Positions 6,879-8,328 of a DNA stretch of 8,328 nt are shown in pieces (position 1 is the stretch's first letter; the number at the start of each line of letters is the position of its first letter). The translations under genes and the position numbers were made by a program. The DNA is from Vulcanimicrobiota bacterium (GTDB taxonomy: Bacteria; Vulcanimicrobiota; Vulcanimicrobiia; Vulcanimicrobiales; Vulcanimicrobiaceae), in the NCBI GenBank assembly GCA_013289785.1, contig JABCZE010000053.1:1-8328 (forward strand). The letters run 5' to 3'. The notes under the pieces are model-generated. The model was not told the DNA's origin. It did no database searches and saw only the letters and a program-made list of their open reading frames with translations.

Positions 6879-8027
6879 CTAGAAGAGTGCGAGACCCTGC
6901 GGTCCCCCGGCACCGCTTTTCTCTGCGAACGGCGAGCCCGCGACTTGCTTGATGGCACCGGATCCGTCGATCGCATAGACGACGATGGCATTGGTGCTGT
7001 CATTGGTTACGAAGAGGTGCTTCCCGTCGCGATCGATTACCACCGCGGTGGGTGAGGTTCCACTACCGTCGGCAAACGGCGACCCCGAAAGCGCGGTCAA
7101 GGCGCCCCCGGATCCGATCGAATAGCCCGAGATCGTCCCGTCGCCCTGATTTGCGACGTAGAGGTTCTTGCCGTTGGGAGTCATCACAATGCCAAGCGGC
7201 GTAGCGCCCGCCGAAAACGGTGATCCCATTAGCGGCGTGAGCACGCCGGCAGCAACACTGTATCCGCTAACGCTTCCTTGCGCGCCGTTGGTAACGTAGA
7301 GTTCGGTTCCTTTAGGCGTCATCACGGCCTGCGCCGGGCCGTATCCGGTGGCGTAACTGCTCAGTTCCGTCAACGCGCCGCTGCGTGAAATCGAGAACGT
7401 TGAAACGTACCAGCCGTACGTATCGACCGTGTAGAGGTACGATCCGCCGATGACCGCGTCGCCCGGGTTCGGGTCGCAGAAGCCCGGGCATGTGACGGAA
7501 AACGGCGATCCGGCGATGGGCTTGGCCCTGCTGCCCTTCTTCACGAGGTCGAACGCATCGACCGCTCCACCATTGGCGACGTTCACCACGTACAATCGCT
7601 TGTCGTGCTCGGAGAGCAGCGGGAAGTTTGCGCCGTCCCCCGCGCTCGTCGAGTCACTCACCAGAGTGAGGCCGCCACCGGAGCCGATCGAAAAGATCGC
7701 GAGATTCTGCGAAACAGTGCCCGTCACGTACAGATCCGGGCCCTTCGGATTGACGGCGATCGAGAACAACGACGGCCCGTTTGTCTCCGACGCGAACGGA
7801 GACCCGCTGATTTCGCTCAGCGCGCCGTTCTCAGCTACGCTAAATGCCGAGATCGTGCTGTTCTGGTTCTCAACGTAGAGGTAGCTCCCGGAGGGCGCAT
7901 GCTTAGCTTGCAGGTGGGTGGACGTCGCTGTCGGCAGAGCGCCGCCGCCGGCCTCGCTCCCCGAGCATCCGGCCAGTGCCACGAGCAAAACCAATAGGAG
8001 GGCCTGGGGTCCGTGCGATCGGCTCAT
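6879..8027 (-). CDS. Lipoprotein with seven-bladed beta-propeller (YVTN/lactonase-like fold)
   Basis: Exported lipoprotein of unknown function, 382 aa. The N-terminus is a type II signal peptide: a short Arg/His region, hydrophobic residues 9-19 and lipobox LAGC with Cys21 as the lipidation site. Residue 22 is Ser, so there is no obvious inner-membrane retention signal. The mature part has seven repeats of about 40-50 aa, each of the form (Y/L)LYV.N...(I/V).(G/A)(Y/F)S(I/V)...G(A)L...(A/S)GSPF(A/S). They start near residues 49, 98, 145, 197, 242, 288 and 337, and a closing strand GPQGLALF at the C-terminus would complete blade 1. This is the pattern of 6-phosphogluconolactonase-like and YVTN surface propellers, but I see no basis for assigning an enzyme activity. 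An insertion between blades 3 and 4 carries Cys180 and Cys184 (CPGFC). The gene has no recognisable ribosome site before its ATG and may be read from a leaderless mRNA. Confidence 0.85.
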   Translation of the reverse strand: MSRSHGPQALLLVLLVALAGCSGSEAGGGALPTATSTHLQAKHAPSGSYLYVENQNSTISAFSVAENGALSEISGSPFASETNGPSLFSIAVNPKGPDLYVTGTVSQNLAIFSIGSGGGLTLVSDSTSAGDGANFPLLSEHDKRLYVVNVANGGAVDAFDLVKKGSRAKPIAGSPFSVTCPGFCDPNPGDAVIGGSYLYTVDTYGWYVSTFSISRSGALTELSSYATGYGPAQAVMTPKGTELYVTNGAQGSVSGYSVAAGVLTPLMGSPFSAGATPLGIVMTPNGKNLYVANQGDGTISGYSIGSGGALTALSGSPFADGSGTSPTAVVIDRDGKHLFVTNDSTNAIVVYAIDGSGAIKQVAGSPFAEKSGAGGPQGLALF

Positions 8028-8033
8028 GCGACA

Positions 8034-8039
8034 ACTCTA
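8034..8039 (-). promoter_or_regulatory. Candidate -10 element of a leaderless promoter for the lipoprotein gene
   Basis: On the minus strand TAGAGT (form TANNNT) lies six bases before the ATG at 8027, so transcription would begin at or next to the start codon. This fits the lack of any ribosome site in front of that gene. There is no -35 consensus at the right distance; that region is occupied by the GTCCCGG repeats, which end 10 bases before this hexamer, as expected if an activator replaces the -35 contact. Confidence 0.3.
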
Positions 8040-8049
8040 GCAGCGGCGT

Positions 8050-8067
8050 GTCCCGGACTCGTCCCGG
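8050..8067. repeat. Tandem direct repeat, 7-mer with 11-bp period (candidate SARP operator)
   Basis: GTCCCGG occurs at 8050-8056 and again at 8061-8067, separated by ACTC. The second copy is followed by CTC, so the similarity extends to 10 of 11 positions with one base missing. A heptamer plus four bases is the one-helical-turn spacing of direct repeats bound by Streptomyces SARP activators such as ActII-ORF4 and DnrI (established knowledge). The heptamer itself differs from their TCGAGSS type. The repeat lies just upstream of the lipoprotein gene that heads the cassette encoding a SARP-type regulator. Its function as an operator is inference. Confidence 0.4.
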
Positions 8068-8077
8068 CTCGGAGGGG

Positions 8078-8106
8078 GTTAGAGTTTCGTCCGCGCGGCG
8101 ATTCAA
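8078..8106 (-). promoter_or_regulatory. Alternative sigma70-like promoter for the lipoprotein gene
   Basis: On the minus strand TTGAAT (8106-8101) and TCTAAC (8083-8078) are separated by 17 bp; each matches the consensus in four of six positions. Transcription would start near 8071, leaving a leader of about 44 nt without a visible ribosome site, and the direct repeats would then lie just downstream of the start, in a repressor-like position. It competes with the leaderless model; both are weak predictions. Confidence 0.25.
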
Positions 8107-8116
8107 AGGGCAGACT

Positions 8117-8122
8117 TACAAT
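8117..8122 (+). promoter_or_regulatory. Candidate -10 element for the Rieske-like gene
   Basis: TACAAT matches the TATAAT consensus in five of six positions. It stands in one of the few AT-rich patches of the divergent intergenic region, about 52 bases before the TTG start. No -35 element is recognisable 16-18 bp upstream, where the sequence is very GC-rich, so this promoter would be weak or activator-dependent. Confidence 0.3.
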
Positions 8123-8159
8123 ATCGCTAAATGAGCCTGCGACCCGTACCTACGCCCTT

Positions 8160-8167
8160 GGGGAGAA
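8160..8167 (+). promoter_or_regulatory. Ribosome binding site that fixes a TTG start
   Basis: GGGGAGAA is purine-rich, resembles the anti-16S sequence, and ends six bases before the TTG at 8174. It decides the start of the partial Rieske-like gene, because the first in-frame ATG (8249) falls inside the twin-arginine motif and would destroy the signal. Confidence 0.65.
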
Positions 8168-8173
8168 GCTACT

Positions 8174-8328
8174 TTGTCTGACTCGAATGCCGGCGCGGCC
8201 AGCGACGCTGCGGCGCAAAGCGCCGACGAAGTCAGCCGCCGCACCTTCATGGCCAACGCCACGGTCACCATCGGCGGGATCGTCGGGCTCGTGCTGGCCG
8301 TACCAATCGTAGTGGCGCTGCTACTGCG
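8174..8328 (+). CDS. Partial gene: Tat-signal membrane-anchored protein, probably Rieske iron-sulfur subunit of a bc-type complex
   Basis: Only the first 51 codons are in the window; the gene runs off the 3' end. The start is TTG at 8174: there is no ATG or GTG in frame before Met26, a TGA in the same frame lies at 8132-8134, and a strong ribosome site GGGGAGAA (8160-8167) sits six bases upstream. The protein has an Ala/Asp/Ser-rich cytoplasmic head (1-20), a twin-arginine motif SRRTFM (21-26) and a hydrophobic helix (about 29-51) without a clear cleavage site. That is the layout of Rieske proteins such as QcrA, which use an uncleaved Tat signal as their anchor. The assignment rests on this layout and on the neighbouring Tat, quinone and cytochrome c genes. 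The iron-sulfur motifs (CTHLGC and CPCHGS types) lie beyond the window. Another Tat-dependent membrane protein remains possible. Confidence 0.6.
   Translation, partial: MSDSNAGAASDAAAQSADEVSRRTFMANATVTIGGIVGLVLAVPIVVALLL

Noticed and set aside
6873..6882. Palindromic CTAGCTAG at the end of the lipoprotein gene.
   Set aside because: Eight bases that include the stop codon, with no second copy or partner seen in the window; likely chance.
8013..8312. Plus-strand open frame of 99 codons over the divergent intergenic region.
   Set aside because: It overlaps the lipoprotein signal peptide and the Rieske-like start in the wrong frame and has a low-complexity Arg/Ala/Pro composition; the frame starting at TTG 8174 is the one with a ribosome site and a coherent signal sequence.

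Overview
The window is high-GC and densely coding, and it comes from a bacterium with a membrane respiratory chain. It fits a Candidatus Eremiobacterota (WPS-2)-like or other deep terrabacterial lineage. That placement is an inference from gene content (MenG of the 'GLD..W' type, System II cytochrome c maturation, a BTAD/SARP regulator, no ubiquinone-specific genes). There is no rRNA or marker gene here to prove it.

Positions 86-4995 (+ strand) form one compact operon of six genes: ubiE/menG, a long-chain polyprenyl diphosphate synthase, tatA, tatC, ccs1/resB and ccsA/resC. Four junctions are overlaps: 4-nt ATGA or GTGA overlaps at ubiE/polyprenyl synthase, tatC/ccs1 and ccs1/ccsA, and a probable 50-nt overlap at tatA/tatC. 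The remaining gap, before tatA, is 19 nt. Together the genes supply an electron-transport chain: methylation of the quinone ring, synthesis of the isoprenoid tail, export of folded redox proteins by Tat, and covalent heme attachment to c-type cytochromes.

Positions 4983-8027 (- strand) hold a two-gene cassette. Upstream is a lipoprotein with a seven-bladed beta-propeller. Downstream, after 57 nt, is a 612-residue SARP-type regulator (winged helix, BTAD, TPR) that lacks the ATPase domain usually found in large members of that family. The regulator gene converges on ccsA and overlaps its end by 13 bp.

Positions 8028-8173 are a divergent intergenic region. Immediately upstream of the propeller gene are two copies of GTCCCGG with an exact 11-bp period, the geometry of known SARP binding sites. 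They sit just before a possible leaderless -10 element. This suggests, without proof, that the regulator controls its own cassette.

Positions 8174-8328 (+ strand) are the start of a gene for a protein with a twin-arginine motif and a membrane anchor, most likely the Rieske iron-sulfur subunit of a quinol:cytochrome c reductase. That product would need Tat, quinone and cytochrome c, so the minus-strand cassette may have been inserted into a once continuous respiratory locus.

I saw no tRNA, rRNA, CRISPR array, insertion sequence or convincing intrinsic terminator.
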